From DATJGR01 sp963787045 (GTDB lineage Bacteria; Pseudomonadota; Gammaproteobacteria; Pseudomonadales; Azotimanducaceae), in contig CAWBBR010000008.1 in the NCBI GenBank assembly GCA_963787045.1, forward strand, positions 186,001 through 250,000: a DNA stretch of 64,000 nucleotides. The letters are read 5' to 3'. This document shows positions 1 to 9,116 of this stretch, in pieces. The translations under genes were made by a program, and so were the position numbers. A model generated the notes under the pieces. It had not been told where the DNA came from. It made no database searches and saw only the letters and a program-made list of their open reading frames with translations. Position 1 is the stretch's first letter, and the number at the start of each line of letters is the position of its first letter.

Positions 1-486
1 ATTCATGAAACCCGCGAGCAGCGCGCCACCGGGTCGCAGCACCCGGTGGCATTCGCGCCACACCGGCTGCAGATCCGGTACGAAGACGTTCGATACCGCG
101 TGGAAGATCAGATCGAACGCCGCATCGCGAAACGCCGACAGGTCGGCCATGTCGCCGCGCACGTAGCGCAAGGCGAGACCGTCGCGCATGGCGACCTCCA
201 TGTCCCGCGCGAGTTGCTCCTCGGACAGGTCGAAGCTGACGACATTGGCGCCTGCCGCCGCGAGGATCGGCGCCTGCTGACCGCCGGATGACGCGAGACA
301 CAACACCTGCGCGCCATGCAGTGCGCCGAACCATTCCGTTGGAACGGGCTTGTCCGGCGTGAGAATGACCTGCCAATCACCGCGGCGAGCGCGTTCGATC
401 ACGTCCTCGCTCACCGGCACGGACCAGCGCTCGCCGGCGATGGAGTCGCGATTCCACGCGCGTCGATTGTGTTCGAGGTGATCCAT
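1..486 (-). CDS. Class I SAM-dependent methyltransferase, 3' end outside window
   Basis: The first 162 codons are visible from the ATG at 486; the stop lies beyond base 1. The nucleotide-binding region reads VLCLASSGGQQAPILAAAGA (about residues 62-81), a glycine-poor variant of motif I. It is followed by VVSFDLSEEQLA (acidic ribose contact), a motif II/III region DLIFHAVSNVFVPD, and HRVLRPGGALLAGF, which is typical of type-11 methyltransferases. The substrate cannot be told. It follows the GNAT gene by 9 bases and ends the folE-GNAT-methyltransferase series on the minus strand. GGAG lies 8-11 bases before the ATG. Confident for the fold, not for the target. Confidence 0.8.
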   Translation of the reverse strand, partial: MDHLEHNRRAWNRDSIAGERWSVPVSEDVIERARRGDWQVILTPDKPVPTEWFGALHGAQVLCLASSGGQQAPILAAAGANVVSFDLSEEQLARDMEVAMRDGLALRYVRGDMADLSAFRDAAFDLIFHAVSNVFVPDLQPVWRECHRVLRPGGALLAGFMN

Positions 487-495
487 CGTTCTCCT

Positions 496-1192
496 TCAGG
501 TCACGTGAAAATCGACGCCGATCAGTTTCATGCCGAGTCGCCGCGCGACCGCTTGCGACGCGACGTTGTCCCACGACGTGCTGTACAACGCGATGAGCGC
601 CCAGATCGTCGACCGCCCTCGCCCACGCCGCTACGGCCTGCGAGGCCATGCCTCTGCGTCGCGCGGCGGGCAATGTTTCGACGCCGGCCGCGTGCGCCGT
701 CGCGGTGATCCGCACGCTGCAGCACAACGCCACCGCGGCTCCGTCTTCGACCGACACGATGAACGGTTGCCGTTCGTCCACTTCGTCGCGCCAATCGGGG
801 AACGTGCGCAGCAGATCGGCGTTCGCGCGCGCCGCCAGCGGCGCGGCGGGCAGCGCATCAACGTCGATGCAGTACGCAGGTCCGGACCAGATGCGCACCA
901 CCGGACTGTCGCGCGCCAGCAACGACACGATCGCGTCGCCACAGTGCGGCCGTTGGGAGAGCGGCACCGCCGACGGTTCGCGGTTCAGCAGGTCGCTGAT
1001 TGCAGCGAGCGTCGATTCCGGCACGTCGGGCCGCCACCGCAGCTCGTGGCCCACCGCGGTGCGTCCGATGAAGATCCGCGGCGCTCGGGGACCGCGCGGT
1101 TCGTTCACGTGCGACATCCGCCCCTTCGCGTCGTAGGTGTACAGCGCATCGAGATGGATGCGCATCAGTTCGAGGTCGGATAGATCAGCCAA
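496..1192 (-). pseudogene. GNAT family N-acetyltransferase, split by a frame break near 600
   Basis: Reading from the TTG at 1192, which overlaps the folE stop by 8 bases, gives a GNAT-like protein to about residue 197 (ETLPAARRRGMASQAVAAWA, an acetyl-CoA-binding Arg-rich turn and helix). The expected C-terminal strand ALYSTSWDNVASQAVARRLG then appears in the +1 frame and ends at a TGA at 496-498. Removing one base around 593-604 (a GGG run on the coding strand) restores about 231 residues. The first internal ATG is at 1165. Both halves keep coding character, so a sequence error or very recent mutation is likelier than an old pseudogene. The acceptor substrate is unknown. Confidence 0.7.
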
Positions 1193-1763
1193 TGAGCTGC
1201 AGGAATTCCGAACGGGTCGGTGCGTTGTCGCGGAAGCTGCCGAGCATCACCGACGTCTTCATCACCGAGTTCTGTTTCTCGACGCCGCGCATCGCCATGC
1301 ACAGGTGGCGCGCCTCGATGATCACGCCGACGCCGCGCGCGCCGGCGCTGTTCATGATCGCTTCCGCGATCTGTTGCGTGAGCTGCTCCTGAATCTGCAG
1401 GCGACGCGCGAACATGTCGACGATGCGCGCCACCTTCGATAGTCCGAGCACGCGGCCGTTCGGCAGGTAGCCGACATGGCAGCGTCCGATGAATGGCAGC
1501 AGATGGTGTTCGCATAGCGAATACATCTCGATGTCCTTCACCATCACGATCTCGTCGATCTTCGATTCGAACAACGCGCCGTTCACGATGTCTTCGAGAC
1601 TCTGTGCGTAGCCGCGGGTGAGGAACTGCATCGCTTTCGCCGCGCGCTTCGGCGTATCGCGCAGACCTTCACGATCGGGATCTTCACCCAGGCCCTCGAT
1701 CAGCGCCCGATAGTGCGACGCAAGCTCCTGCGTGTCGGGCAAACCGCCGTTGTCTTTCTTCAT
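1185..1763 (-). CDS. folE: GTP cyclohydrolase I
   Basis: FolE converts GTP to dihydroneopterin triphosphate, the first step of tetrahydrofolate synthesis, in the cytoplasm. The 192-residue product starts at the ATG at 1763 (MKKDNGG); upstream in-frame codons are not family-like. Zinc ligands are visible as Cys84 and His87 in SLCEHHLLPF and Cys155 in HLCMAMRG. The GLGEDPDREGLRDTPKRAAKAM helix and the GLSKVARIVDMFARR interface are intact. Its stop overlaps the TTG start of the GNAT gene. A plausible sigma-70 promoter lies at 1941-1968, which would give an mRNA leader of about 170 bases. Confidence 0.95.
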   Translation of the reverse strand: MKKDNGGLPDTQELASHYRALIEGLGEDPDREGLRDTPKRAAKAMQFLTRGYAQSLEDIVNGALFESKIDEIVMVKDIEMYSLCEHHLLPFIGRCHVGYLPNGRVLGLSKVARIVDMFARRLQIQEQLTQQIAEAIMNSAGARGVGVIIEARHLCMAMRGVEKQNSVMKTSVMLGSFRDNAPTRSEFLQLIG

Positions 1764-1940
1764 GTCGACCGCGCATTTGAATGAGCGGCCTACTCTGCAT
1801 ATCGAGACTCGATGGGGCAAGCGCGAAGCCGCGCGCACCATTTCGACGTCGTTTCCTTTACGCACGCGGTCGCGCAACGGCGAGCGCCCATCGGGTGCGC
1901 TTACATCGAAGCTAAATTACTCCGCAGAATACATGTCGTA

Positions 1941-1968
1941 AGATTATGTTTATAAATGATTTTAACAA
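1941..1968 (-). promoter_or_regulatory. Candidate sigma-70 promoter for folE
   Basis: On the minus strand TTGTTA (1968-1963) and TAATCT (1946-1941) are separated by 16 bases in an unusually AT-rich stretch between folE and the aldehyde dehydrogenase. The rest of the 1764-1990 gap holds no recognisable gene. Judged by eye from spacing and hexamer match only. Confidence 0.35.
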
Positions 1969-1990
1969 CTCATTTTGGATGAATTGGGCA

Positions 1991-3445
1991 TCACAAAACC
2001 GCGGATTTGATCACCAGCATCTTGTCGATCTGCATGTCGTCGATCGTGTGCGGAATGCCGCCTATGCCGAGGCCCGACTCGCGCAGGCCGGCGAACGGCA
2101 TGCCGTCGACGCGAAACGCCGTGTGGTCGTTGACCATCACCGCGGACGCATCGAGCTGTTTGAAGCCGCGTAATGCCGCATCGAGATCGCGCGTGAATAT
2201 CGCCGCCTGGAACGAAAACGGCAGATCGTTTGCCTGGGCGAACGCCTGATCGATGTCGTCGTAGCTGTAGACACACACGACCGGCCCGAAAATCTCCTTG
2301 CGGCTGACGTCGGCATCGAGCGGCGGATCGAGCAACACCGTTGCTGGATACGTGCTCGGGCTCAGCGGATCGCCCCCACACAACCGCTCCGCACCCGCCT
2401 CGACCGCGGCCATCACCCACGCGTGGATGCGTTGGGTCTCGCTGTGCTGGATCAGCGGACCGACTTCGGTGGCGGCGTCCGTGGGATCGCCGATCTTCAA
2501 GCGACGCGCGCGGTCCGCCAACGCCTGTGCCCAGCCGCGCGCCTGCGTGCGTGGTACGTACACGCGCTGCACAGACACGCACACCTGCCCGGCGTGATAG
2601 AAACCGCCTTTCAGCACCGCGTTGACCGACAGGTCCTGATCCGCGTTCGGCCCGATGATCACCGGGGCAACGCCGCCGTGTTCGAGCGCACAACGCGTGC
2701 CGGGCGCGAGCTTCGAACGCAGCGACCACCCCACTTCGCCGCTGCCGATGAAACTGAAGAACGCAACGCGACGATCGGTGACGAGTTGCTCGGCGACCGC
2801 GCGACCGCTAACGGCCACCTGGCACCAGCCGTCAGGCAAGCCGGCTTCGCGCAGCAACGCAACGAGGCGCAGACACGACAGCGGCGTGGTGCTCGCCGGT
2901 TTGACGATCACCGGGCAACCCGCCGCGACTCCGGCGAGCACCTGATGAACGATCAAGTTGAGGGGATGGTTGAACGCGCTCACTGCGACGACGACGCCGA
3001 TCGGTTCCTTCTGCGTGAACGCGACACGTCCCGCGGCCGCCGCCGTGGTACCCATCGGAATCACCTCGCCGGCATGTCCGCGAATGTGTTCGATGCACAA
3101 TCGCACGCCATCGATGGCGCGCGTGATTTCGACACGCGAGTCGACCAGCGGTTTGCCGCCTTCACGCGCCGCTTCCAGTGCCAGCACGTCCTGATGTTCG
3201 CTCATCAATACCGCCAGACGTTCCAGAATGGCGACGCGTTGATGCAGCCGCAGCCAACCGGCGCGGTTGCGATACAGCGCATGAGCCGCCGCCAATGCGT
3301 CTTCCGCCTGCTTCGGTCCGGCCGTGTCGACTGTCGCGATCGACGCGCCGTCGTATGGCGCCACTACGGTGACCTTGCCGGCCGCCGCGGCTTTGCTCTC
3401 GAGCATCAATCCCCAGTGTTTTGCCGTCAGCGTCGATGCTTGCAT
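1991..3445 (-). CDS. NAD(P)-dependent aldehyde dehydrogenase
   Basis: A 484-residue member of the aldehyde dehydrogenase superfamily, oxidising an aldehyde to its acid through a thiohemiacetal. The start is the ATG at 3445 (MQASTLTAKHW). Catalytic Cys289 lies in FYHAGQVCVSVQR and general base Glu255 in ALEHGG. The coenzyme-binding AFNHPLNLIVHQ, PASTTPLS and FSFIGSGEVGW stretches and the late EIFGPVVCVYSYDD motif are present. Overall it resembles the branch that includes lactaldehyde and phosphonoacetaldehyde dehydrogenases, but no neighbour identifies the aldehyde. It is divergent from the enoyl-CoA hydratase at 3563 and is followed by folE after 227 bases. Confidence 0.9.
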   Translation of the reverse strand: MQASTLTAKHWGLMLESKAAAAGKVTVVAPYDGASIATVDTAGPKQAEDALAAAHALYRNRAGWLRLHQRVAILERLAVLMSEHQDVLALEAAREGGKPLVDSRVEITRAIDGVRLCIEHIRGHAGEVIPMGTTAAAAGRVAFTQKEPIGVVVAVSAFNHPLNLIVHQVLAGVAAGCPVIVKPASTTPLSCLRLVALLREAGLPDGWCQVAVSGRAVAEQLVTDRRVAFFSFIGSGEVGWSLRSKLAPGTRCALEHGGVAPVIIGPNADQDLSVNAVLKGGFYHAGQVCVSVQRVYVPRTQARGWAQALADRARRLKIGDPTDAATEVGPLIQHSETQRIHAWVMAAVEAGAERLCGGDPLSPSTYPATVLLDPPLDADVSRKEIFGPVVCVYSYDDIDQAFAQANDLPFSFQAAIFTRDLDAALRGFKQLDASAVMVNDHTAFRVDGMPFAGLRESGLGIGGIPHTIDDMQIDKMLVIKSAVL

Positions 3446-3562
3446 GTGCGTGCTCCGGACAACGTCGATGCCGATCTTAGCAGCGCGATCGGCCCAGCGA
3501 GGCGCTGGTGACGATCGATCGCGCTGCACATAATGGCAACCGATCCACGCCGGAGCGAAGCC

Positions 3563-4363
3563 ATGACCTATCGCCATCTGATCCTCGACCTCGACCATTC
3601 CCGCCACGTTGCGACAGTGACGTTGAACAAGCCCGAGCGTTTGAACGCCATCGACCAGCGCGACAAGGTCGATCTGCTCGATGCAATCGCGCGCATTCAG
3701 GCGGACGACGATATCTGGGTGGCCATCTGGACCGGCGCCGGGCGCGGCTTCTGCAGCGGCGCGGACCTGCAGGGTCCGCCACCCGACGACGGCGACAAGC
3801 CCCTCAACGAACTGCTGGATGAGGAGTCGTGGATCAGCAAACAAGGCAAGGCGCTGTACGGCGTGGACAAACCGATGATCGCCGCCGTCAACGGCGTGGC
3901 CGCCGGCGCCGGCTTCTCGCTCGCGCTCGCGTGCGACATGCGGGTGGGCTGTCCCGACAGCCGCTTCGTCACCGTATTTCAGGAACGCTCTCTGCCACCG
4001 GAAGGTGGCATGTCGTTTCTGCTCGCGCGCATCGTCGGGTTGAGCCGCGCAATGGATCTGTCGCTCACCAGTCGCCGCGTCGAGGCAGACGAAGCGTATC
4101 GGATCGGCTTGCTCGACCGACTGGTACCGAGCGATCAGCTGCTGAGCACCGCGAACGAACTCGCAGAGCGGATCTGCTATCTGCCGCCGGCCGCCGTGCG
4201 CGTCACGAAGCGCGCGATACAGGCCGGGCTCGAAGCGAGCTTCGCGGAAGCTTCCGCCAATGAGACGCGATATGGCGGCATCGCACGCCGCGCGCGGCAG
4301 GATGCGGAAGAATCCGCGCGCGCGTTCGCGGAGCGACGCAAGCCGCACTATCGGGGTCGTTAG
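3563..4363 (+). CDS. Enoyl-CoA hydratase/isomerase family protein
   Basis: A 266-residue crotonase-fold protein acting on acyl-CoA thioesters. The ATG at 3563 is preferred over one 30 bases upstream because GGAGCGAAG precedes it closely. The oxyanion hole is formed by GRGFCSGADL (about 60-69) and GVAAGAGFSLALACD (111-125). A glutamate at 141 (FQERSLPPEGG) sits where the second catalytic Glu of hydratases lies. The AAVRVTKRAIQAGL segment and the C-terminal FAERRKPHYRGR tail are typical. It is followed after 18 bases by the SDR-like gene, so the two are probably co-transcribed. The true reaction could be hydration, isomerisation or another crotonase reaction. Confidence 0.88.
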   Translation: MTYRHLILDLDHSRHVATVTLNKPERLNAIDQRDKVDLLDAIARIQADDDIWVAIWTGAGRGFCSGADLQGPPPDDGDKPLNELLDEESWISKQGKALYGVDKPMIAAVNGVAAGAGFSLALACDMRVGCPDSRFVTVFQERSLPPEGGMSFLLARIVGLSRAMDLSLTSRRVEADEAYRIGLLDRLVPSDQLLSTANELAERICYLPPAAVRVTKRAIQAGLEASFAEASANETRYGGIARRARQDAEESARAFAERRKPHYRGR

Positions 4364-4381
4364 CGAGAGTCTGAGGCAGAC

Positions 4382-5335
4382 ATGAACATATTCATGGCCG
4401 GTGGTACGGGTGCAATCGGGCGCGTTCTCGTACCGCTGCTCGTGCGTGCAGGACACAACGTCATCGTGCTCACGCGCTCCACAGATCACGTCTCACAACT
4501 GGAACGAGTGGGCGCGGTGCCGGTGATTGGCGACGTGTACGACGAAGTGCGGCTCGCTCGCGTGATCGCGGAGTCCGAAGCGGAGGTCGTCATGCATCAG
4601 CTGACGGCGTTCGGCACCAGGGACGGTGATCCCTATGCGGAGACGTTCCGCGTGCGTATCGATGGAACGCGCAATCTCGTAGCGGCGGCGCGTGCAGCCG
4701 GAGTGCGTCGATTCATCGCGCAGAGCATTTCGTTCGCGTGCTCGCCGTTCGGTGGCGGACTTACAGACGAACAGACTCCGCTGTATCTCGATGCTTCTCC
4801 GCCGGTTCGGGCACCTGCCGAAGCCGTTGCATCGCTGGAACGTCAGACGCTGGAAACAAACGGCCTATCCGGCACCGTCCTGCGATACGGATGGTTCTAC
4901 GGCCCCGGCACCAGCTACGACCCCGAGGGCACCATTCCGACGGCCATCCGCAAGGGCACTATGCCGATCGTGGGCGACGGCGCGGGGACCTATTCGTTCA
5001 TCAATCTGCCTGATGCGGCAGCCGCAACACTGAAGGCTCTTAACATCGAAACGCGCGGTATCTACAACATAGTCGATGACTCGCCCGCTCGTTTCAGCGA
5101 GTGGTTGCCGTTCGCCGCAAAACTCCTCGATGCGCCCGTTCCGGGTCACATGGAGGAGGTGTTGGCCCGGCAGAAGCTCGGTGACCTTCGGGTTTATTAC
5201 ATGAATGAACAGCGCGGGGCTTCGAACGCGAAAGCGAAGCGCGAGCTGGATTGGCAGCCGGCTTTCCCTTCATGGCGAACCGGGTTCGAGGCGCTCTATT
5301 CGAATCGTTCGCGGGGATCTTCCGAAGCCATATAG
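4382..5335 (+). CDS. NAD-dependent epimerase/dehydratase-like extended SDR
   Basis: A 317-residue Rossmann protein starting at ATG 4382. The dinucleotide motif GGTGAIG occupies residues 7-13, followed by VIGDVYD (Asp binding the adenine ring) and HQLTAFGTRDGDPYAETFRV, where the extended SDRs have the substrate loop. RRFIAQSISFACSPFGGG corresponds to the catalytic Ser strand. The usual YxxxK is not seen: the equivalent stretch reads RAPAEAVASLE, so it may be an atypical, possibly non-catalytic or NADPH-sensing member. YGWFYGPGTSYDPEGT and FINLPDAAAATLKAL support the epimerase-type fold. It lies in one operon with the hydratase upstream and converges on bkdB. Confidence 0.82.
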   Translation: MNIFMAGGTGAIGRVLVPLLVRAGHNVIVLTRSTDHVSQLERVGAVPVIGDVYDEVRLARVIAESEAEVVMHQLTAFGTRDGDPYAETFRVRIDGTRNLVAAARAAGVRRFIAQSISFACSPFGGGLTDEQTPLYLDASPPVRAPAEAVASLERQTLETNGLSGTVLRYGWFYGPGTSYDPEGTIPTAIRKGTMPIVGDGAGTYSFINLPDAAAATLKALNIETRGIYNIVDDSPARFSEWLPFAAKLLDAPVPGHMEEVLARQKLGDLRVYYMNEQRGASNAKAKRELDWQPAFPSWRTGFEALYSNRSRGSSEAI

Positions 5336-5370
5336 CGGCCGCGTACGCGCGCTGCCACTCAGCTACACCG

Positions 5371-6642
5371 TTAGGCGTCGATGAAGATCGCGGCGGGATG
5401 CTCGAGGCGTTCCTTCAGCGCCTGTATCAGCGCCGCGGCGTCGTAGCCGTCGACGAAGCGATGATCGAACGACGACGACAGATTCATCATCAGCCGGATC
5501 GCGACCGAGCCGGCCACGACCATCGGACGTTGCACCGCTTTGTTCACGCCGATGATGCCGACTTCGGGCGCGTTGATGATCGGCGTCGACGCGATGCCGC
5601 CGAGACGGCCGAGGCTGGTGATCGTGATGGTCGAGCCGCTCAATTCGTCTTTGGTCGCCTTGTTGTTGCGCGCTGCGTCGCTGACGCGGCGGATCTCGTT
5701 CGAGAGATCCCACAGCGACAGTTCCTGCGCGTTGTGAACCACCGGCACCTTCAATCCATCCGGCGTCTGAGTCGCCACGCCGAGGTGCACGCGCCGGTGT
5801 CGCTGCAACACACCCCGCTCCGCGTCGTAGTGCGCGTTGCATTGCGGGAACTCGGGCAACACCCGCACCAGCGCCAACGCCAGGAACGGTAAGTACGTCA
5901 GCTTCGCATCGCGCTTCTCGTTCAGGTGTGCACGCAGCGATTCGAGTTCGGTGATGTCCACTTCCTCGACATATGCGAAATGCGGAATGTTGCGTTTCGA
6001 TTCGCTCAGGCGCTGCGCAATCACGCGGCGTACGCCGATCACCTTGATCTCTTCGACGTCGCCGGTCGCGACCGGCTTCGTCGGCTTTGCCGATTTCGCC
6101 CGCGGCGCTGCAACGTGCGCGTCGAAGTCGGCCGCGGTAATGCGGCCGTCAGCGCCGGAACCGTGAATGTCCATGAGATCGATGCCCGCTTCGCGCGCGC
6201 GGCGGCGGATCGACGGCGACGTCAGCACCGCGTGCGGTGACGGCTTCGCCGGTGCAGGCGCTCGTTCCGCCGCCGGCGTTGCGCGTTGCGCGGACTTCGC
6301 CGCTCGCAGCGGTGCCGTCGTCGTCGCGACAGGCGCCGCCTCCACCTCCACAGCGGCAACCTCCGCAGCCGCAACGGGTTTGACCGCGACCTTCGCAGCA
6401 GAGGCGACTTCGAACACGATCAGCGTCGCGCCGACCGGCACGCGGTCGCCCGGCTCTCCGGTGGTCGACACCACCGTTCCGCTCACCGGCGCCGGCACCT
6501 CGATGTTCGCCTTTTCGGTCATCACGTCGACGATCACGTCGTCTTCCTTCACCTGATCGCCGGCTTTCACCTTCCACTCGACGATCTCGGCGTCGACGGT
6601 GCCCTCACCGAGATCGGGCAGCTTGAACTCGAATCGGCTCAT
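5371..6642 (-). CDS. bkdB: Branched-chain alpha-keto acid dehydrogenase E2 (dihydrolipoyl acyltransferase)
   Basis: The E2 core of a 2-oxo acid dehydrogenase complex, transferring the acyl group from lipoamide to CoA. In 423 residues it has one lipoyl domain with the modified lysine at 44 (DVMTEKANIEVPAP), an Ala/Pro/Val-rich linker, a peripheral-subunit-binding domain around 139-176 (SPSIRRRAREAGIDL, GADGRITAADFD), and the catalytic acyltransferase domain ending with SSFDHRFVDGYDAA (His394, Asp398). The start ATG at 6642 follows GGAGG. It is the last gene of E1 alpha-E1 beta-E2, and no dihydrolipoamide dehydrogenase follows, so E3 must be supplied from elsewhere. Confidence 0.94.
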   Translation of the reverse strand: MSRFEFKLPDLGEGTVDAEIVEWKVKAGDQVKEDDVIVDVMTEKANIEVPAPVSGTVVSTTGEPGDRVPVGATLIVFEVASAAKVAVKPVAAAEVAAVEVEAAPVATTTAPLRAAKSAQRATPAAERAPAPAKPSPHAVLTSPSIRRRAREAGIDLMDIHGSGADGRITAADFDAHVAAPRAKSAKPTKPVATGDVEEIKVIGVRRVIAQRLSESKRNIPHFAYVEEVDITELESLRAHLNEKRDAKLTYLPFLALALVRVLPEFPQCNAHYDAERGVLQRHRRVHLGVATQTPDGLKVPVVHNAQELSLWDLSNEIRRVSDAARNNKATKDELSGSTITITSLGRLGGIASTPIINAPEVGIIGVNKAVQRPMVVAGSVAIRLMMNLSSSFDHRFVDGYDAAALIQALKERLEHPAAIFIDA

Positions 6643-6661
6643 GCCGATACCTCCAATCGGT

Positions 6662-7681
6662 TCATGCCGATGCTTCCATCACCGCCGTGAACGCCGCGAT
6701 GATGCGCGCCTGGCCCGGAAAGTAATCCCATTCGAACACGTGCGGATACGGTGTATCCCAACCGGTGACGCGTTCGATCGGCGCGAGCAACGACCAGAAA
6801 CACTGCTCCTGAATGGTCGCCGACAACTCTGCGCCGAAACCGCTGAAGCCGGTCGCTTCATGCGCGATCACGCAACGCCCGGTCTTCTTCACCGACGTGC
6901 AGATCGTGTCGACATCCAGCGGCACCATCGTGCGGATGTCGATGATCTCGGCATCCACCTTCGCTTTCTGCGCCGCCGCTTCCGCCACGTGCACCAGCGT
7001 GCCGTAGGTCAGCACCGTCACGTCCGCGCCTTTGCGCACGATCTCCGCCTTGCCGATCGGTACGGTGTAGTAGCCGTCGGGCACCTCGCCTTTCGGCCGC
7101 GTGCTCCACGGCACTGCGGGTTTGTTGGGGTCGCCGTCGAACGGCCCGTTGTAGAGGCGCTTCGGTTCGAAGAACACCACCGGGTCGTCGTCTTCGATCG
7201 AACTGATCAGCAGTCCTTTCGCGTCGTAGGGATTCGACGGCATCACTACTTTTATTCCGCACACGTGCGTGAAGATGCCTTCCGGACTCTGCGAGTGCGT
7301 TTGCCCGCCGCGAATGCCGCCGCCGCACGGCGTGCGGATCGTCACCGGCGACCAGAAGTCGCCGCCGCTGCGATAGCGTATGCGCGCGAGCGTGCTCGTC
7401 AGCTGGTCGAACGCCGGATAGATGTAGTCGGCGAACTGGATCTCGACGACGGGCCGCAGACCGTTCACGCCCATGCCGATGGCGGCGCCGAGAATGCCGC
7501 CTTCGGCGACCGGCGTGTCGAGCACCCGATGGTCGCCGTACTTGCGCTGCAACCCGTCCGTGCAGCGGAACACGCCGCCGAAGTAGCCGATGTCTTCGCC
7601 CATCAACACCACGTCGGGATCGCGACTCAGCATGATGTCCATCGCCGAGTTGATCGCCTGCACCATGTTCATCTGTGCCAT
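6662..7681 (-). CDS. bkdA2: Branched-chain alpha-keto acid dehydrogenase E1 component, beta subunit
   Basis: A 339-residue beta subunit of the ThDP-dependent decarboxylase; its ATG at 7681 overlaps the TGA of the alpha gene (ATGA), indicating translational coupling and fixed stoichiometry. Typical features are MVQAINSAMDIMLSRDPDVV, GEDIGYFGGVFRCTDGLQ (the Glu activating ThDP), RVLDTPVAEGGILGAAIGMG, FADYIYPAFDQL and the transketolase C-domain VLTYGTLVHVAEAAAQKA and DIRTMVPLDVDTI. E2 follows after 19 bases. Together with the alpha subunit it decarboxylates 2-keto acids derived from valine, leucine and isoleucine; the exact preference cannot be read from sequence. Confidence 0.94.
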   Translation of the reverse strand: MAQMNMVQAINSAMDIMLSRDPDVVLMGEDIGYFGGVFRCTDGLQRKYGDHRVLDTPVAEGGILGAAIGMGVNGLRPVVEIQFADYIYPAFDQLTSTLARIRYRSGGDFWSPVTIRTPCGGGIRGGQTHSQSPEGIFTHVCGIKVVMPSNPYDAKGLLISSIEDDDPVVFFEPKRLYNGPFDGDPNKPAVPWSTRPKGEVPDGYYTVPIGKAEIVRKGADVTVLTYGTLVHVAEAAAQKAKVDAEIIDIRTMVPLDVDTICTSVKKTGRCVIAHEATGFSGFGAELSATIQEQCFWSLLAPIERVTGWDTPYPHVFEWDYFPGQARIIAAFTAVMEASA

Positions 7682-8931
7682 CAGCGCTTCTCCCCTTTCG
7701 GCAACAGCGCCTTCATCTGCTCGCGCTGCTTCTTCAGATGCGGCGGCACCTCTTTGAACACGTCTTCGAACATCAAGTCGCGATCGAGCGTGGGTGCTTC
7801 GGTCATGGTCCCGTACGTGATCGCTTCCTGCCACGATGCATTCACGAGATCGGTGAGCTCCGATTCCATGGCGCGCTGCCGCGCTTCCGACCATTCGCCA
7901 ATCGCGATGAGGTGATTCTTCAAGCGGTCTACCGGATCGCCCAACGGCCACTGCGCCGCGTCTTCTTTCGGACGATAACGCGATGGGTCGTCGCTGGTGG
8001 AGTGCGCGGCCGCGCGATACGTGACGAGTTCGATCAAGGTCGGCCCGGCGCCCTGACGAGCGCGCTCGGCCGCCCAGTCCGTGACCGCGTGCACCGCGAG
8101 ATAGTCGTTGCCGTCGACGCGGATACCCGGAATGCCGTAACCGGGTCCGCGCGCAGCGAACGTCTTGCGCTCGCCGCCGGCGAATCCCTGGAACGTCGAA
8201 ATGGCCCATTGATTGTTGACGACGTTCAGAATCACCGGCGCCTGATACACGGCGGCAAACGTCAGTGCATGGTGGAAATCCGGCTCCGCGCTGGAACCTT
8301 CACCGATCCACGCAGCGGCGATGTGGTCTTCCCCTTTGATCGCCGCCGCCATCGCCCAACCGACCGCTTGCGGAAACTGCGTCGTCAGATTGCCGCCGAC
8401 CGAGAAGATATTGCCCGAACCCCAGTGATACATGACCGGCATCTGGCGGCCTTTGCACATGTCGCGCGTGTTCGACAGACACTGGCACATCAGGTCGACG
8501 AGACTGCGTCCGCGCGCGATCTGCAGCCCTTGCACGCGGTAAGACGGAAACAGCATGTCGGCCGGCCGCAACGCCATGCACTGCGCCACGGCGACTGCTT
8601 CTTCGCCGGTGCATTTCATGTAGAAGGAGATCTTGCCCTGTCGCTGAATCCGCAACATCCGATCGTCGAAGATCCGCGTGAGCACCATGTGCCGCAGGCC
8701 GATCTGCAGATCCGGCGCATCGAGATGCGGATTCCATGGCCCGATCGCGGTGTGCTGTTCGTCGAGCACGCGCACCATTTCGGTAGACAGGAATTCGATG
8801 TCGCTGGTATTCGCGTTGACGTCGGGACGCTTCACCGCACCGGCGGGCGACGTCGCGAGATAGCTGAAGTCCGGTTTCGCCCCAGGGCGCGCGGGTGGAC
8901 GCGGAATGTGGAGGCGTGATTCTCGACTCAT
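7681..8931 (-). CDS. bkdA1: Branched-chain alpha-keto acid dehydrogenase E1 component, alpha subunit
   Basis: A 416-residue protein starting at ATG 8931 (MSRESRLHIPRPP), preceded by GGAGAGCCC. The ThDP/Mg motif runs from GEGSSAEPDFHHALTFAAVY (210-229) to NN at 239-240. The loop TYRAAAHSTSDDPSRYR (304-320) contains the His and the STSDD segment that carries the phosphorylation-loop serines of branched-chain keto acid dehydrogenases, which distinguishes it from pyruvate dehydrogenase. The long N-terminal extension with RPPARPGAKPDF is also typical of the bkd type. It is the first gene of the E1 alpha-E1 beta-E2 operon. Upstream (8932-9074) I see no regulator gene and no clear promoter. Confidence 0.95.
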   Translation of the reverse strand: MSRESRLHIPRPPARPGAKPDFSYLATSPAGAVKRPDVNANTSDIEFLSTEMVRVLDEQHTAIGPWNPHLDAPDLQIGLRHMVLTRIFDDRMLRIQRQGKISFYMKCTGEEAVAVAQCMALRPADMLFPSYRVQGLQIARGRSLVDLMCQCLSNTRDMCKGRQMPVMYHWGSGNIFSVGGNLTTQFPQAVGWAMAAAIKGEDHIAAAWIGEGSSAEPDFHHALTFAAVYQAPVILNVVNNQWAISTFQGFAGGERKTFAARGPGYGIPGIRVDGNDYLAVHAVTDWAAERARQGAGPTLIELVTYRAAAHSTSDDPSRYRPKEDAAQWPLGDPVDRLKNHLIAIGEWSEARQRAMESELTDLVNASWQEAITYGTMTEAPTLDRDLMFEDVFKEVPPHLKKQREQMKALLPKGEKR

Positions 8932-9074
8932 GGGCTCTCCGTGATCGGCGACGCGTTCTCGGTGTAGAGGATAGGTCGCGGCGGGCGCTTTCGCATCCTG
9001 CCGCGACGCCGAGATTGTCATCGACCCCGTCGACTCCGTCACGCGCCGTCACGGCGCTTGCAGAACCGCGCCTG

Positions 9075-9110
9075 ACGGACGCGCCCCTTAATAGAATTGG
9101 GCGCGTCCGT
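9075..9110 (-). terminator. Strong hairpin downstream of the glycine-zipper gene
   Basis: ACGGACGCGCCC and GGGCGCGTCCGT form a perfect 12-bp stem (9075-9086/9099-9110) around a 12-base AT-rich loop, just past the stop of the lipoprotein gene at 9117. There is no T-run on the minus-strand side, so it may stop or protect the transcript without being a canonical intrinsic terminator. It also separates this block from bkdA1. Confidence 0.5.
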
Positions 9111-9116
9111 TCAGCA

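Noticed and set aside
3445..4489. Long upstream extension of the aldehyde dehydrogenase frame
   Set aside because: It lies antisense to the enoyl-CoA hydratase, and the enzyme's own start at 3445 is family-like.
5335..5375. A tRNA-like D-arm on the minus strand (GTAGCTGAGTGGCAGC)
   Set aside because: No matching anticodon arm, T arm with a paired stem or acceptor end follows, so it is not a tRNA; chance similarity or an old remnant.
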